Shown here piece by piece: positions 17,401 through 24,471 of a stretch of DNA of 42,229 bases. The stretch lies in the NCBI GenBank assembly GCA_030537675.1, contig JAUNVL010000014.1, positions 1 to 42,229 on the forward strand, read 5' to 3'. Each line of letters begins with the position of its first letter. Position 1 is the stretch's first letter. The notes below the pieces were generated by a model. It was not told the DNA's origin and did not search any database. It saw only the letters and a list, made by a program, of their open reading frames with translations. This DNA comes from Propionibacteriaceae bacterium (lineage in GTDB: Bacteria; Actinomycetota; Actinomycetes; Propionibacteriales; Propionibacteriaceae). A program made the translations under genes and the position numbers.

Positions 17401-17874
17401 ATGGCCAAGAGCGAAACTGGCGAGACGATTCAGCAGGTCCGCGAAGCACTGGCGGAATTCGTCTCCAAGGAGACAGAACTCGCCAAGGCTGAGGTGATTC
17501 CCGCAGCAAAACAGGCCGGGATTGGTTCCGGAATGTTCGCTGGGGCAGGCGCCTTCGCATTCCACGCGCTGTGGATGATCATCATCGCCATAGCGCTCGG
17601 AATCGCCTGGCTCCTGAACTCCCTGACCGTGATCGGTCCATGGGGTTCCGGTGCCATCGCATTCCTCATCACAGCCGTGTTCTCACTACTGGTGGCGTTC
17701 ATCCTGGTGAAGCTGGGGCAGTCCAAATTCCGTCAGGTGTCCATGCCCGAGGCGACCATCGCGGAGGCGAAGGCCACCTTCACGGCCATCAGCGACACGG
17801 TCACCGGGCACACTGCCGCTGATCGGGAGCTCGCAGCCAAGAACACCATCGAAGGCGTCGTCGAGCACCGCTGA
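17401..17874 (+). CDS. Holin-X-type (phage_holin_3-like) membrane protein
   Basis: A 157-residue protein. A polar N-terminal helix (TIQQVREALAEFVSKETELAKAE) precedes two membrane segments, about residues 50-75 (FHALWMIIIAIALGIAWLL) and 82-105 (SGAIAFLITAVFSLLVAFIL). A polar C-terminal tail rich in Ala, Thr and Glu follows. The arrangement matches the 'putative actinobacterial holin-X' family, conserved chromosomal proteins whose true function is unknown; there is no phage context here. The start at 17401 is chosen because AAAGGA sits 6-7 nt upstream; an ATG at 17395 overlaps the ribosome binding site. It converges with the Nudix gene, with one base between the stops. Confidence 0.8.
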   Translation: MAKSETGETIQQVREALAEFVSKETELAKAEVIPAAKQAGIGSGMFAGAGAFAFHALWMIIIAIALGIAWLLNSLTVIGPWGSGAIAFLITAVFSLLVAFILVKLGQSKFRQVSMPEATIAEAKATFTAISDTVTGHTAADRELAAKNTIEGVVEHR

Positions 17875-17875
17875 G

Positions 17876-18499
17876 TCAGTCCCGCAGGAAGCGCTCCGGC
17901 ACGGCGACGACGCGGCTGCTGTCCCATGGGCTGGCCCAGCCTGCCAGGTCAAGGGCCTCATCCAGCAGATGCGCCGTGAATCCCCAGATGAACAGCTCAC
18001 CCACGTTGAACGCGGGTCCGATGTACCCGCCGGGATGACGGCCACGGACCCGGAACGCAGGGTCACTGAGATGGGAGACCCGGACCGAGTGGACAGCCCC
18101 CACCTCGGCGGGATCGGCGGGCCACAGGTCCGTCGCCCCGTCCCAGACACCCAGCACCGGCGTGACGTCGTAGTTGCTCGCGGGAACCCAGGCCACGGGA
18201 AGCTCTCCGAGCACCTCGACCATCGCGGGGTCGAGGCCCACCTCCTCCTTTGCCTCGCGCAGGGCGGCGGCAATGATGGAGGGGTCATCGGGCTCCATGG
18301 CGCCGCCCGGGAAGGCGACCTGTCCCGCATGTCGACGCAGCGTGGTCGCACGCTCGATCACCGTGACCTGAGGATCGGACTCGTCGGTGAAGAGCATCAG
18401 AACCCCGGCACGCCGGCCGCCGCGTGGCCGCCGGATGCCACTGGAGTCCGGCAGGGCTCCCCTCAATCCCTCGACAAGCTGGCCGAACGTCTCGTTCAT
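17876..18499 (-). CDS. Nudix hydrolase, CoA-pyrophosphatase type
   Basis: A 207-residue protein with a complete Nudix box, GGAMEPDDPSIIAAALREAKEEVGL shortened here to its key elements GG, the REAKEEVG helix and the two metal-binding Glu residues, at about residues 65-90. Upstream RHAGQVAFPGG matches the CoA-diphosphatase subgroup (LRxHxGQVxFPGG). The C-terminus is GELFIWGFTAHLLDEAL. It probably hydrolyses CoA or nucleoside-diphosphate derivatives, as proposed for the NudL/Rv3672c group. The ATG overlaps the stop of the TlpA gene (ATGA). It is the last gene of a five-gene overlapping operon. Confidence 0.9.
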   Translation of the reverse strand: MNETFGQLVEGLRGALPDSSGIRRPRGGRRAGVLMLFTDESDPQVTVIERATTLRRHAGQVAFPGGAMEPDDPSIIAAALREAKEEVGLDPAMVEVLGELPVAWVPASNYDVTPVLGVWDGATDLWPADPAEVGAVHSVRVSHLSDPAFRVRGRHPGGYIGPAFNVGELFIWGFTAHLLDEALDLAGWASPWDSSRVVAVPERFLRD

Positions 18500-19092
18500 G
18501 CTTTCCCCAGATACTCGTCAATGAGTCCACGAAGCTCTTCCGTGGACTGGATTCCCCCCACGTGGCGGCCCGCGATCCGCCCATCCGCGCTGACGAAAAG
18601 TGTGACCGGCAGACCCGGAACCTTCAGTGAGGTCTTGAGCGTGCGTTCCATGTCCTGGATGTGGGGGTACTTCCACCCGACCAGGCCGGCGAACTCGATG
18701 GCCCAGTCCGGCTGCGGATCCTGATAGTTGATCCCGATGAATGACACGTCGTCCATGCCTTCGAACGCCTCTGTCAGGAACAGCGACTCCTCGCGGCACG
18801 GGCCGCACCACTGGGCCCAGAAGTTCACCACCATCGCCTCCCGGGGCAGTCCCGCGAGGTTGACCACCTGATCGGTGCCGAGGCAGGGCAGTTCCGTCCT
18901 CGGCAGGCCGCCGGCGACCTGCTCCGCCTGTGGGTCAGTCCCCGGGCATTCCGGAAGACCGTACTCCACCCGCAGGACATCCAGATCCGCCGTGGCGCTG
19001 ACGCTCGGCTGGGTCGGTGTCGGGGCTGCAGGAGTCGAACAGGACGACAACGCCAGCAACGAGGCGACAACCGCCACTGCGACGCGCCTCAT
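18496..19092 (-). CDS. TlpA/ResA-like thioredoxin-fold lipoprotein
   Basis: A 198-residue protein with a lipoprotein signal (MRRVAVAVVASLLALSSC; Cys at residue 18), then a Thr/Pro linker and a thioredoxin fold. The redox motif is WCGPC in VVNFWAQWCGPCREE, and the cis-Pro region is VPGLPVTLFVSADGRIAGR. It should act outside the membrane as a thiol-disulfide reductase, for example in cytochrome c maturation or protein repair. An extra CPGTD and LPCLGTD segment contributes two more Cys between the linker and the fold. The ATG overlaps the nth stop (ATGA), and the same linkage (Rv3673c/Rv3674c) occurs in mycobacteria. Confidence 0.9.
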   Translation of the reverse strand: MRRVAVAVVASLLALSSCSTPAAPTPTQPSVSATADLDVLRVEYGLPECPGTDPQAEQVAGGLPRTELPCLGTDQVVNLAGLPREAMVVNFWAQWCGPCREESLFLTEAFEGMDDVSFIGINYQDPQPDWAIEFAGLVGWKYPHIQDMERTLKTSLKVPGLPVTLFVSADGRIAGRHVGGIQSTEELRGLIDEYLGKA

Positions 19093-19775
19093 GCTCGTGG
19101 CTCCCTCAGTTTGGTCCGGGCCTTCTCCGGATCCGTCTCGCCGATCCCGTAGCTGGGACAGATGTCCCCCAGCACACAGGCGCCACAGGCCGGTCCGCGC
19201 GCATGGCAGCAGCGGCGGCCGTGCCAGATCACACGATGGCACACCTGGACCCAGTCCCGAGGATCGAACAACTCCCCCACCGCCCGCTCCACCACGTCGG
19301 GTGTGGTGGAGTTCGTCCAACCCAACCTGTTGGAGAGCCTGATCAGGTGGGTATCGGGCGTCACCCCAGGAGTGCCGAAAGCATCTCCCAGCACCACGTT
19401 GGCCGTCTTTCGTCCCACTCCCGGCAGCGTCACCAACTCCTCGAGCGTGTTCGGGACGACGCCGTCGAAATCGTCGACAAGGCGCGTGGACAATCCGATG
19501 ATGGCGGTGGTCTTGTTCCGGAAGAACCCCACCGGCCCGACGATCCGCTCGACGTCCTCACGCGGCGCTCCTGCCAGAGCGACGGCGTCCGGGTAACTCT
19601 CGAAGAGTTCCCGCGTGACGGAATTGACCCTTCGGTCAGTGGACTGGGCGGACAGAACAGTCGCCACCAACAATTGGAAGGCAGAATTGAAATCAAGCTC
19701 GCACCGGGCATCCGGGTACTGCGCACCGAGGCGGTCATTCACCTCGGCCGCTTGCCGACTGTCCCCGTGCGTCAA
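19089..19775 (-). CDS. nth: Endonuclease III (base-excision DNA glycosylase/AP lyase)
   Basis: A 228-residue DNA repair enzyme that removes oxidised pyrimidines. It shows the helix-hairpin-helix LPGVGRKTANVVLG with catalytic Lys about 123, and the catalytic Asp about 141 in VTPDTHLIRLSNRLG. The [4Fe-4S] cluster signature C-x6-C-x2-C-x5-C is CHARGPACGACVLGDIC. The start is a TTG directly after the TAG of ridA, with GAGG 6 nt upstream. It keeps the N-terminal helix of the family (AAEVNDRLGAQYPDARCELDF). An internal GTG at 19742 is the alternative. It overlaps tlpA by 4 bp. Confidence 0.95.
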   Translation of the reverse strand: MTHGDSRQAAEVNDRLGAQYPDARCELDFNSAFQLLVATVLSAQSTDRRVNSVTRELFESYPDAVALAGAPREDVERIVGPVGFFRNKTTAIIGLSTRLVDDFDGVVPNTLEELVTLPGVGRKTANVVLGDAFGTPGVTPDTHLIRLSNRLGWTNSTTPDVVERAVGELFDPRDWVQVCHRVIWHGRRCCHARGPACGACVLGDICPSYGIGETDPEKARTKLREPRA

Positions 19776-20237
19776 CTAGACCTCGACTACCAGTTCGACC
19801 TCGACGGGCGCGTCGAGGGGGAGAACTGTCACGCCCACGGCGCTTCGCACGTGGGAGCCGTTGTCAGGGCCGAACACCTCGGCCAGCAGTTCGGAGGCAC
19901 CATTGGCGACGACGGGTTGGTCGAAGAAGTCAGCGGTGCTGGCGACGTAGACCACCACCCGAAGGACATGGCGGACCTTGTCGATTCCGCCAGCCTCGTG
20001 TGCGACGGCGGCCACGGCGTTGAGCGCCGCCACGCGGGCGGCATGGCGACCCTCGTCCGTGGTGACCGCTGCCCCGAGCTTGCCCGAGGCCACGAGTGCG
20101 CCGCCTGCCAGCGGCAACTGGCCGGAAGTCCAGATCTGGTCACCTGAGCGACGAACCGGGACGTACGCGGCCAACGGCGTGGGCACTGCAGGCAATTCGA
20201 TTCCCAGCCCCGCCAGCCGTTCTGAGGCCGCCTGCAT
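19776..20237 (-). CDS. RidA/YjgF-family protein
   Basis: A 153-residue member of the RidA (YjgF/YER057c/UK114) family, which includes enamine/imine deaminases that protect PLP enzymes. It belongs to the longer actinobacterial branch (Rv3678c type). Recognisable parts are QIWTSGQLPLAGG, AALNAVAAVAHEAGG, VLRVVVYVASTADFFDQP and the C-terminal RSAVGVTVLPLDAPVEVELVVEV. The usual catalytic Arg position is occupied in RSAVGV, but whether this branch deaminates is not established. Its ATG overlaps the TGA of the preceding small gene by one base (TGATG). Confidence 0.87.
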   Translation of the reverse strand: MQAASERLAGLGIELPAVPTPLAAYVPVRRSGDQIWTSGQLPLAGGALVASGKLGAAVTTDEGRHAARVAALNAVAAVAHEAGGIDKVRHVLRVVVYVASTADFFDQPVVANGASELLAEVFGPDNGSHVRSAVGVTVLPLDAPVEVELVVEV

Positions 20238-20398
20238 CAGCCGTCCTGCAACGGGCGCTTGAAGTAGCCGACCATCGTGTCGCGGTTGGGTCCGGGCGCC
20301 ACCTGAACGAGTTCCCACCCATCGGCGCCAAAGTTGTTGAGGATCTGCTGCGCCACGTGGGACAGGATCGGGGCGGTGAAGTACTCCCATTTAGTCAT
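20237..20398 (-). CDS. DUF4177 protein (53 aa)
   Basis: A 53-residue protein starting MTKWEYFTAPILSH and containing ILNNFGADGWELVQVAPGP, the conserved DUF4177 core (the WExxxxP and GADGWELV motifs). A tiny homologue sits at the same place beside the RidA gene in mycobacteria (Rv3678A). Function unknown. It heads a five-gene cluster in which every junction overlaps or abuts: DUF4177, ridA, nth, tlpA, nudix. No good ribosome binding site precedes it. Instead a six-codon open frame ends on its start codon. Confidence 0.85.
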   Translation of the reverse strand: MTKWEYFTAPILSHVAQQILNNFGADGWELVQVAPGPNRDTMVGYFKRPLQDG

Positions 20399-20415
20399 GT
20401 CGCCAGCTTAGTCAT
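20395..20415 (-). CDS. Possible six-residue leader peptide (MTKLAT)
   Basis: An ATG at 20415 opens MTKLAT and stops at a TGA that overlaps the DUF4177 ATG (ATGA). Both starts share the sequence ACATGACTAA, so the start region looks duplicated 17 bp apart. Translation of the short frame could feed ribosomes into DUF4177, which has no clear ribosome binding site of its own. Coding status is inferred only. Confidence 0.3.
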   Translation of the reverse strand: MTKLAT

Positions 20416-20431
20416 GTACTCGCCCGTGGAG

Positions 20432-20453
20432 GTCCCGGCGCCCGCGCCGGGAC
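20432..20453 (-). terminator. Hairpin downstream of whiB
   Basis: A perfect 10-bp inverted repeat (GTCCCGGCGC / GCGCCGGGAC) with a 2-nt centre, 22 nt after the whiB stop. It is GC-rich without a T-run, as is common for actinobacterial termination sites. It separates whiB from the operon beginning at 20415. Confidence 0.6.
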
Positions 20454-20474
20454 CCTTGGCGCTCGTGTGGGTGC

Positions 20475-20759
20475 TCAGCCAGCTTCGGTTTCGGCGGCGT
20501 AGCCCACGAGGACATCGCGCCATGACTCGATGTCTGGACGGGTGCGCAACAGGTGACGGCGTTCGCGCTCGGTCATCCCGCCCCACACACCCCATTCGAT
20601 GCGATTGTCCAGTGCCTCCGCAAGGCACTCGGAACGCACAGGGCAGCCCATACAGACGGAACGCGCCCGTTTCTGGTCCTTGCCCTCGGGGAACAGTGCA
20701 TCGGCCATTTCACGACATTTGGCCTGCAACGTCCATTCGCTTACTTCTGCCAGAGACAT
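20475..20759 (-). CDS. WhiB-family iron-sulfur regulator (WhiB4-position)
   Basis: A 94-residue protein with the four WhiB cysteines: one in QAKCREMADALFPEG, then CMGCPVRSEC (C-x2-C-x5-C). The GVWGG turn (IEWGVWGGMTERERRHLL) and a basic C-terminus follow. The [4Fe-4S] cluster would sense redox or gas ligands, and the protein would act on transcription through sigma factor contact. Its place beside a class A PBP gene matches whiB4/ponA2 of mycobacteria, so WhiB4-like is the best guess. The ATG at 20759 is fixed by AGGGAGG 7 nt upstream; the longer frame to 20828 is rejected. Confidence 0.92.
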   Translation of the reverse strand: MSLAEVSEWTLQAKCREMADALFPEGKDQKRARSVCMGCPVRSECLAEALDNRIEWGVWGGMTERERRHLLRTRPDIESWRDVLVGYAAETEAG

Positions 20760-20800
20760 CAGTGCCCTCCCTTGCGCAACTGGTGATCCTTGTGGACTCG

Positions 20801-20828
20801 ACCGTAGCGCATACTGGGCCCAGCACAA
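20801..20828 (-). promoter_or_regulatory. Possible whiB promoter
   Basis: On the minus strand TTGTGC (20828-20823) and TACGGT (20806-20801) are spaced by 16 bp, giving a leader of about 35 nt with the whiB ribosome binding site. Plausible but unproven. Confidence 0.35.
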
Positions 20829-20905
20829 CAGGGGGTGTCACCGCCGTGATGCGCACTCCGCCCAGTCGCCCACGCCGTCGACTGGGTGTATGCCGCACCG
20901 TCACG

Positions 20906-20911
20906 TAGAAT
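20906..20911 (+). promoter_or_regulatory. -10 box of the PBP gene, likely leaderless
   Basis: TAGAAT ends 7 nt before the ATG at 20919, and no ribosome binding site precedes that ATG. The transcription start would coincide with the start codon. No clear -35 is visible. Confidence 0.55.
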
Positions 20912-20918
20912 CCGCAGC

Positions 20919-23342
20919 ATGACGTCACCCTCCCTGAGCCGCAAGGCTTACGCTCTGTTGATGTTCTTTGCAGTCAGCGTGCTGTCGGGACTACTTCTGG
21001 CGGGTCTGGCCGTGCCCTTCACGGCCCTGGCGAGCGGGGGCACAAAGCTCGCCGCGGACAGCCTGCAGTTCCTGCCCGACGAGTTGGAGACGCCACCACA
21101 GTCGGAGCGCTCGCGCATCCTGATGGCCAACGGGCAGACGCTCGCCACGTTCTTCGACGAGAACCGCGTGTACGTGGAACTGGACCAGATTGCGGGCGTG
21201 ATGCAGGATGCCCAGATTGCGATTGAGGACCACCGCTTCTACGACCACGGCGCCATTGACCTGACCGGCCTCGGCCGCGCCTTCTTCCGCACCGCCATCG
21301 GCGACACCCAGGGAGCTTCCACACTCACCCAGCAGTACGTGAAACTCGTGCAGGTGGAGTCGGCAAAGGCCAAGGGCGACGAAGAAGGTGTCCGCAAGGC
21401 CACCGAGGTGAGCTTCGAGCGCAAGATTCGCGAGATGCGCTACGCCATGGCGGTCGAGGAGCGGATGTCCAAGAACCAGATTCTGGAGAACTACCTCAAC
21501 ATCGCCTACTACGGTGACGGCGCCTACGGCGTAGAGGCCGCTGCGCACCACTACTGGGGCACCACCGCGAAGGACCTCACGCTGGACCAGGCCGCGATGC
21601 TCGCTGGCATGGTCCAGAATCCCGTGGCAACCAACCCCACGAAGCACCCCAAGCGCGCGATCGAGCGTCGCGACGTCGTCCTGAACCGCATGCGCGACCT
21701 GGGCATCATCACCGCCGCGGAGACCGACGCCGCCAAGCAGGTCACTTTCGACCCGGCCCTGGTCCAGAAGACCCCCAACGGTTGCGTCGCATCCCCCTTC
21801 CCGTTCCTGTGTGACTACGTCCAGCGCACGCTGCTCTCGGACAAGATGCCCTCCCTGGGCGACAACCCCGAGGAGCGCGAGAACCTGTTGAAGCGGGGTG
21901 GGCTCACGGTCCACACCCTGATCGATCCCGAGGCGCAGAAGGCTGCTGAAGCAGCGGTCGCCGCCAAGGTGTCCCCCCTCGATCCGGTGCTCTCGACGTC
22001 GGTGCAGATCCAGCCCAAGACCGGGCTGATCATCTCCATGGCGCAGAGCCGTCCGTCCATGGGCACGGGCCCGGGTGAGACGTACTACAACTTCAACGCA
22101 CAGGGCGGCAAGCCCAAGGACCCCAGGAACATGGGCGGACTGGAGGGCTTTCAGGCAGGCTCCACGTTCAAGCCCTTCGTGATGGCGGCCGCCCTTGAGG
22201 CTGGCGCCACACCCGGCAAGACCTATGACTCACCGGCCAAGCTCACCAACATGCAGGGCGCCACCTTCAAGAACTGCAGCGGACCCTTCGTGTTCAAGCA
22301 GAATCCCCCATGGGAACCGAAGAACTACGACGGCGGCCACGGCACCATCGACATGATGAGGGCCACCCAGAAATCGGTGAACACCTACTACATCCAGCTC
22401 GAGAAGGACATCGGGATCTGCGCCTCCATCAAGATGGCTGAGAGGACCGGGGTGAAACTGGGTGATCCGGACATGGACATGGAGGCTGAGTTCGAGAACA
22501 AGCCCTCCTTCGTCCTCGGTGTCGCCGACGTCACCCCCCTGTCCATGGCAGAGGCCTACGCCACGTTCGCCAACCGTGGCGTCCACTGCGACCCCATCAT
22601 CCTCGAGTCCGTCCAGAACAAGGATGGCGAGGACATCGCCGTTCCCTCGGCCAACTGCGCCAAGGTGATGGAGCCCGAGGTGGCCGACGGCGTCAACTAC
22701 ATCCTCCAGACGGTCATGAAGCCGGGTGGTACGGGCACACCTGCCCGACTCTCCGACGGTCGGCCCCAGGCGGGCAAAACTGGTACCACCAATGACACGG
22801 GCGCAGTGTGGTTCGCGGGCTACACGCCTGAGGTGGCTGGCGTGGCCATGCTCGCCGTCGACAAGACGAGTGACTTCTACAAGGGCAAGACCACCAAGCG
22901 ACTCAACGACCGGTCCCTGAAAATGGCCAATGGCAGAAGGCTGGAAGGCAGTGGCGGCCGGGATGCCGGCGCCATCTGGAAGGTCTCGATGGCTGCTGCT
23001 CTGAAGGACCAGCCGCGCACCAAGTTCACGACTCCGTCCAAGAAGATCCTGGAAGGCGTGAAGGTGCCGTTGCCCAGCGTGTCCGGCATGGGCTACAACG
23101 AGGCCAAGCAGACCCTGGAAGCCGCTGGCTTCAGCACGGTTCGTCGGCTCGTCTTCAGCGACCGCCGCAAGGGCGCGTTCCTGGGCATCTACCCCCAGGG
23201 CACGGCCGTGAAGTTCTCGACCATCTCCTTGAAGGTGTCCGACGGCCCCGAGCCCAAGCCAACGCCGTCGCCCACACCTCCGCCGGCGTCCACACCGCCC
23301 GCAACACCTGCACCATCGGCGACCCCCACCGAGGGTGGCTGA
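20919..23342 (+). CDS. Class A penicillin-binding protein with PASTA domain (PonA2-like)
   Basis: An 807-residue bifunctional peptidoglycan synthase. An N-terminal membrane anchor spans about residues 8-32. The glycosyltransferase 51 domain carries AIEDHRFYDHGAID (catalytic Glu about 103) and GASTLTQQYVK. The transpeptidase carries the nucleophile in AGSTFKPF (Ser about 415), KSVNTYYIQ and KTGTTNDTGA (Lys about 620). A single PASTA domain (VPLPSVSGMGYNEAKQTLEA...) precedes a Pro/Thr-rich tail. Architecture and place beside whiB and a phosphoesterase match PonA2 (Rv3682). The start at 20919 is preferred over a GTG at 20886 because the TAGAAT box lies between them. It is coupled to the next gene through TGATG. 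Confidence 0.94.
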   Translation: MTSPSLSRKAYALLMFFAVSVLSGLLLAGLAVPFTALASGGTKLAADSLQFLPDELETPPQSERSRILMANGQTLATFFDENRVYVELDQIAGVMQDAQIAIEDHRFYDHGAIDLTGLGRAFFRTAIGDTQGASTLTQQYVKLVQVESAKAKGDEEGVRKATEVSFERKIREMRYAMAVEERMSKNQILENYLNIAYYGDGAYGVEAAAHHYWGTTAKDLTLDQAAMLAGMVQNPVATNPTKHPKRAIERRDVVLNRMRDLGIITAAETDAAKQVTFDPALVQKTPNGCVASPFPFLCDYVQRTLLSDKMPSLGDNPEERENLLKRGGLTVHTLIDPEAQKAAEAAVAAKVSPLDPVLSTSVQIQPKTGLIISMAQSRPSMGTGPGETYYNFNAQGGKPKDPRNMGGLEGFQAGSTFKPFVMAAALEAGATPGKTYDSPAKLTNMQGATFKNCSGPFVFKQNPPWEPKNYDGGHGTIDMMRATQKSVNTYYIQLEKDIGICASIKMAERTGVKLGDPDMDMEAEFENKPSFVLGVADVTPLSMAEAYATFANRGVHCDPIILESVQNKDGEDIAVPSANCAKVMEPEVADGVNYILQTVMKPGGTGTPARLSDGRPQAGKTGTTNDTGAVWFAGYTPEVAGVAMLAVDKTSDFYKGKTTKRLNDRSLKMANGRRLEGSGGRDAGAIWKVSMAAALKDQPRTKFTTPSKKILEGVKVPLPSVSGMGYNEAKQTLEAAGFSTVRRLVFSDRRKGAFLGIYPQGTAVKFSTISLKVSDGPEPKPTPSPTPPPASTPPATPAPSATPTEGG

Positions 23343-24274
23343 TGGCGACTGGGCCCGGTCGCGTACTGGGTTCGTTGGCAGCCGCAGCGCTCGGGTGCTT
23401 CGCCTGGGGGCTGGTGGAGGCCAACCTGTTCACGGTCCGCCACGTGCGGGTTCCCATCCTTCCGCCGGGTGGTGAAGAGCTGAGGATCCTGCACGTCTCG
23501 GACCTGCACCTCACGTCGAAGCAGCACTTCAAGCTGGACTTCATCCGCAGTCTGGCCTCGTTGCGCCCCGACCTCGTGGTGAACACCGGCGACAACATTG
23601 CCGACGCCACAGCCATTTTCCCGTTGATGGCGGCGTGGAACAGCCTGCGATTCACCCCCGGTGTGTTCGTCTTCGGTTCCAACGACTACTACGCGCCGCG
23701 GTTCAAGAATCCGCTGAAGTATCTGCTGTACGGCCGTTCACACGCCGAAGAGGATCCCGTGGAGCTGCCGTGGCGCACTCTCCGCGACAAGATGACGGAC
23801 GTCGGCTGGAAGGACCTCACGCACAGCAGGGAGACCCTCGAGGTCAAGGGGTACGCTCTGGCGTTCCGGGGCACCGACGACGCCCACCTCGGTCGGGACG
23901 ACTACACACTCGTCGCCGGGCCGGCTGACGACGACGCCGATCTCACCATCGGTGTCACCCATGCCCCATATCTCCGCATCCTCGACGCGATGGCCGAGGA
24001 CGGCATGGACCTCATCCTCGCCGGACACACCCACGGCGGCCAGGTGTGCGTTCCGGGATACGGCGCCCTCGTCACGAACTGTGACCTCGAAGCGGCCAGG
24101 GTCAAGGGATTGTCCTCCCACACGCAGGGCGGTCGGACCTCCGCACTGCACGTGTCAGCAGGTGTCGGAACATCACCGTTCGCTCCCTACCGGTTCGCCT
24201 GCCGGCCGGAGGTCACACTGCTGACCCTGGTCCCCCGCGACACCGGTTTCGCGACTGGCGATTCGGTGGGCTAG
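23342..24274 (+). CDS. Membrane-anchored metallophosphoesterase
   Basis: A 310-residue calcineurin-like phosphoesterase. An N-terminal hydrophobic anchor (GSLAAAALGCFAWGLVEANL) leads to the metal-binding motifs HVSDLHL, VVNTGDN, FGSNDYYAP and AGHTHGGQVC. These are the canonical D-x-H, GDN, (S/G)ND and GHTH set, so a two-metal phosphatase is well supported; the substrate is not known. Its ATG shares one base with the PBP stop, and the pair is also adjacent in mycobacteria (Rv3682/Rv3683), pointing to an envelope role. The gene ends 29 bp before the tRNA. Confidence 0.93.
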   Translation: MATGPGRVLGSLAAAALGCFAWGLVEANLFTVRHVRVPILPPGGEELRILHVSDLHLTSKQHFKLDFIRSLASLRPDLVVNTGDNIADATAIFPLMAAWNSLRFTPGVFVFGSNDYYAPRFKNPLKYLLYGRSHAEEDPVELPWRTLRDKMTDVGWKDLTHSRETLEVKGYALAFRGTDDAHLGRDDYTLVAGPADDDADLTIGVTHAPYLRILDAMAEDGMDLILAGHTHGGQVCVPGYGALVTNCDLEAARVKGLSSHTQGGRTSALHVSAGVGTSPFAPYRFACRPEVTLLTLVPRDTGFATGDSVG

Positions 24275-24303
24275 TATTTCCGGTGGCTCGGTGACGAGCT
24301 GAT

Positions 24304-24377
24304 CGGGGTGTGGCGCAGCTTGGTAGCGCGCGTCGTTCGGGACGACGAGGGCGCAGGTTCAAATCCTGTCACCCCGA
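24304..24377 (+). tRNA. tRNA-Pro (anticodon CGG)
   Basis: The acceptor stem CGGGGTG pairs with CACCCCG and the D-stem GCGC pairs with GCGC. The anticodon stem CGTCG/CGACG encloses the loop TTCGGGA with anticodon CGG. The T-arm GCAGG-TTCAAAT-CCTGT is complete. The 3' CCA is not fully encoded (ACA follows). It reads the Pro codon CCG. Confidence 0.96.
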
Positions 24378-24400
24378 CAAAGTGATTTCATCAGAAATCG

Positions 24401-24445
24401 AAGACACCTGAACCCACGGATGTGGGTCCAGGTGTCTTTTGTTTT
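24401..24445 (+). terminator. Strong intrinsic terminator after tRNA-Pro
   Basis: AAGACACCTG and ACCCAC pair with GTGGGT and CAGGTGTCTT around a GGAT loop (one internal mismatch), followed by TTGTTTT. It is the only hairpin plus T-run terminator of classical form in the window. On the minus strand it could also stop pullulanase transcripts arriving from 24472. Confidence 0.9.
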
Positions 24446-24471
24446 GCGTGAGCAACCCGTCAGCGCAAGGC

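Noticed and set aside
17401-17874. Holin gene as evidence of a prophage
   Set aside because: Holin-X proteins are ordinary chromosomal genes in Actinobacteria, and no endolysin, capsid or integrase gene is nearby.
24304-24445. tRNA-Pro as an integration site for an island containing the starch genes
   Set aside because: tRNA genes are common attachment sites, but no integrase, transposase or repeated 3' tRNA fragment is seen downstream. Base composition also looks unchanged.
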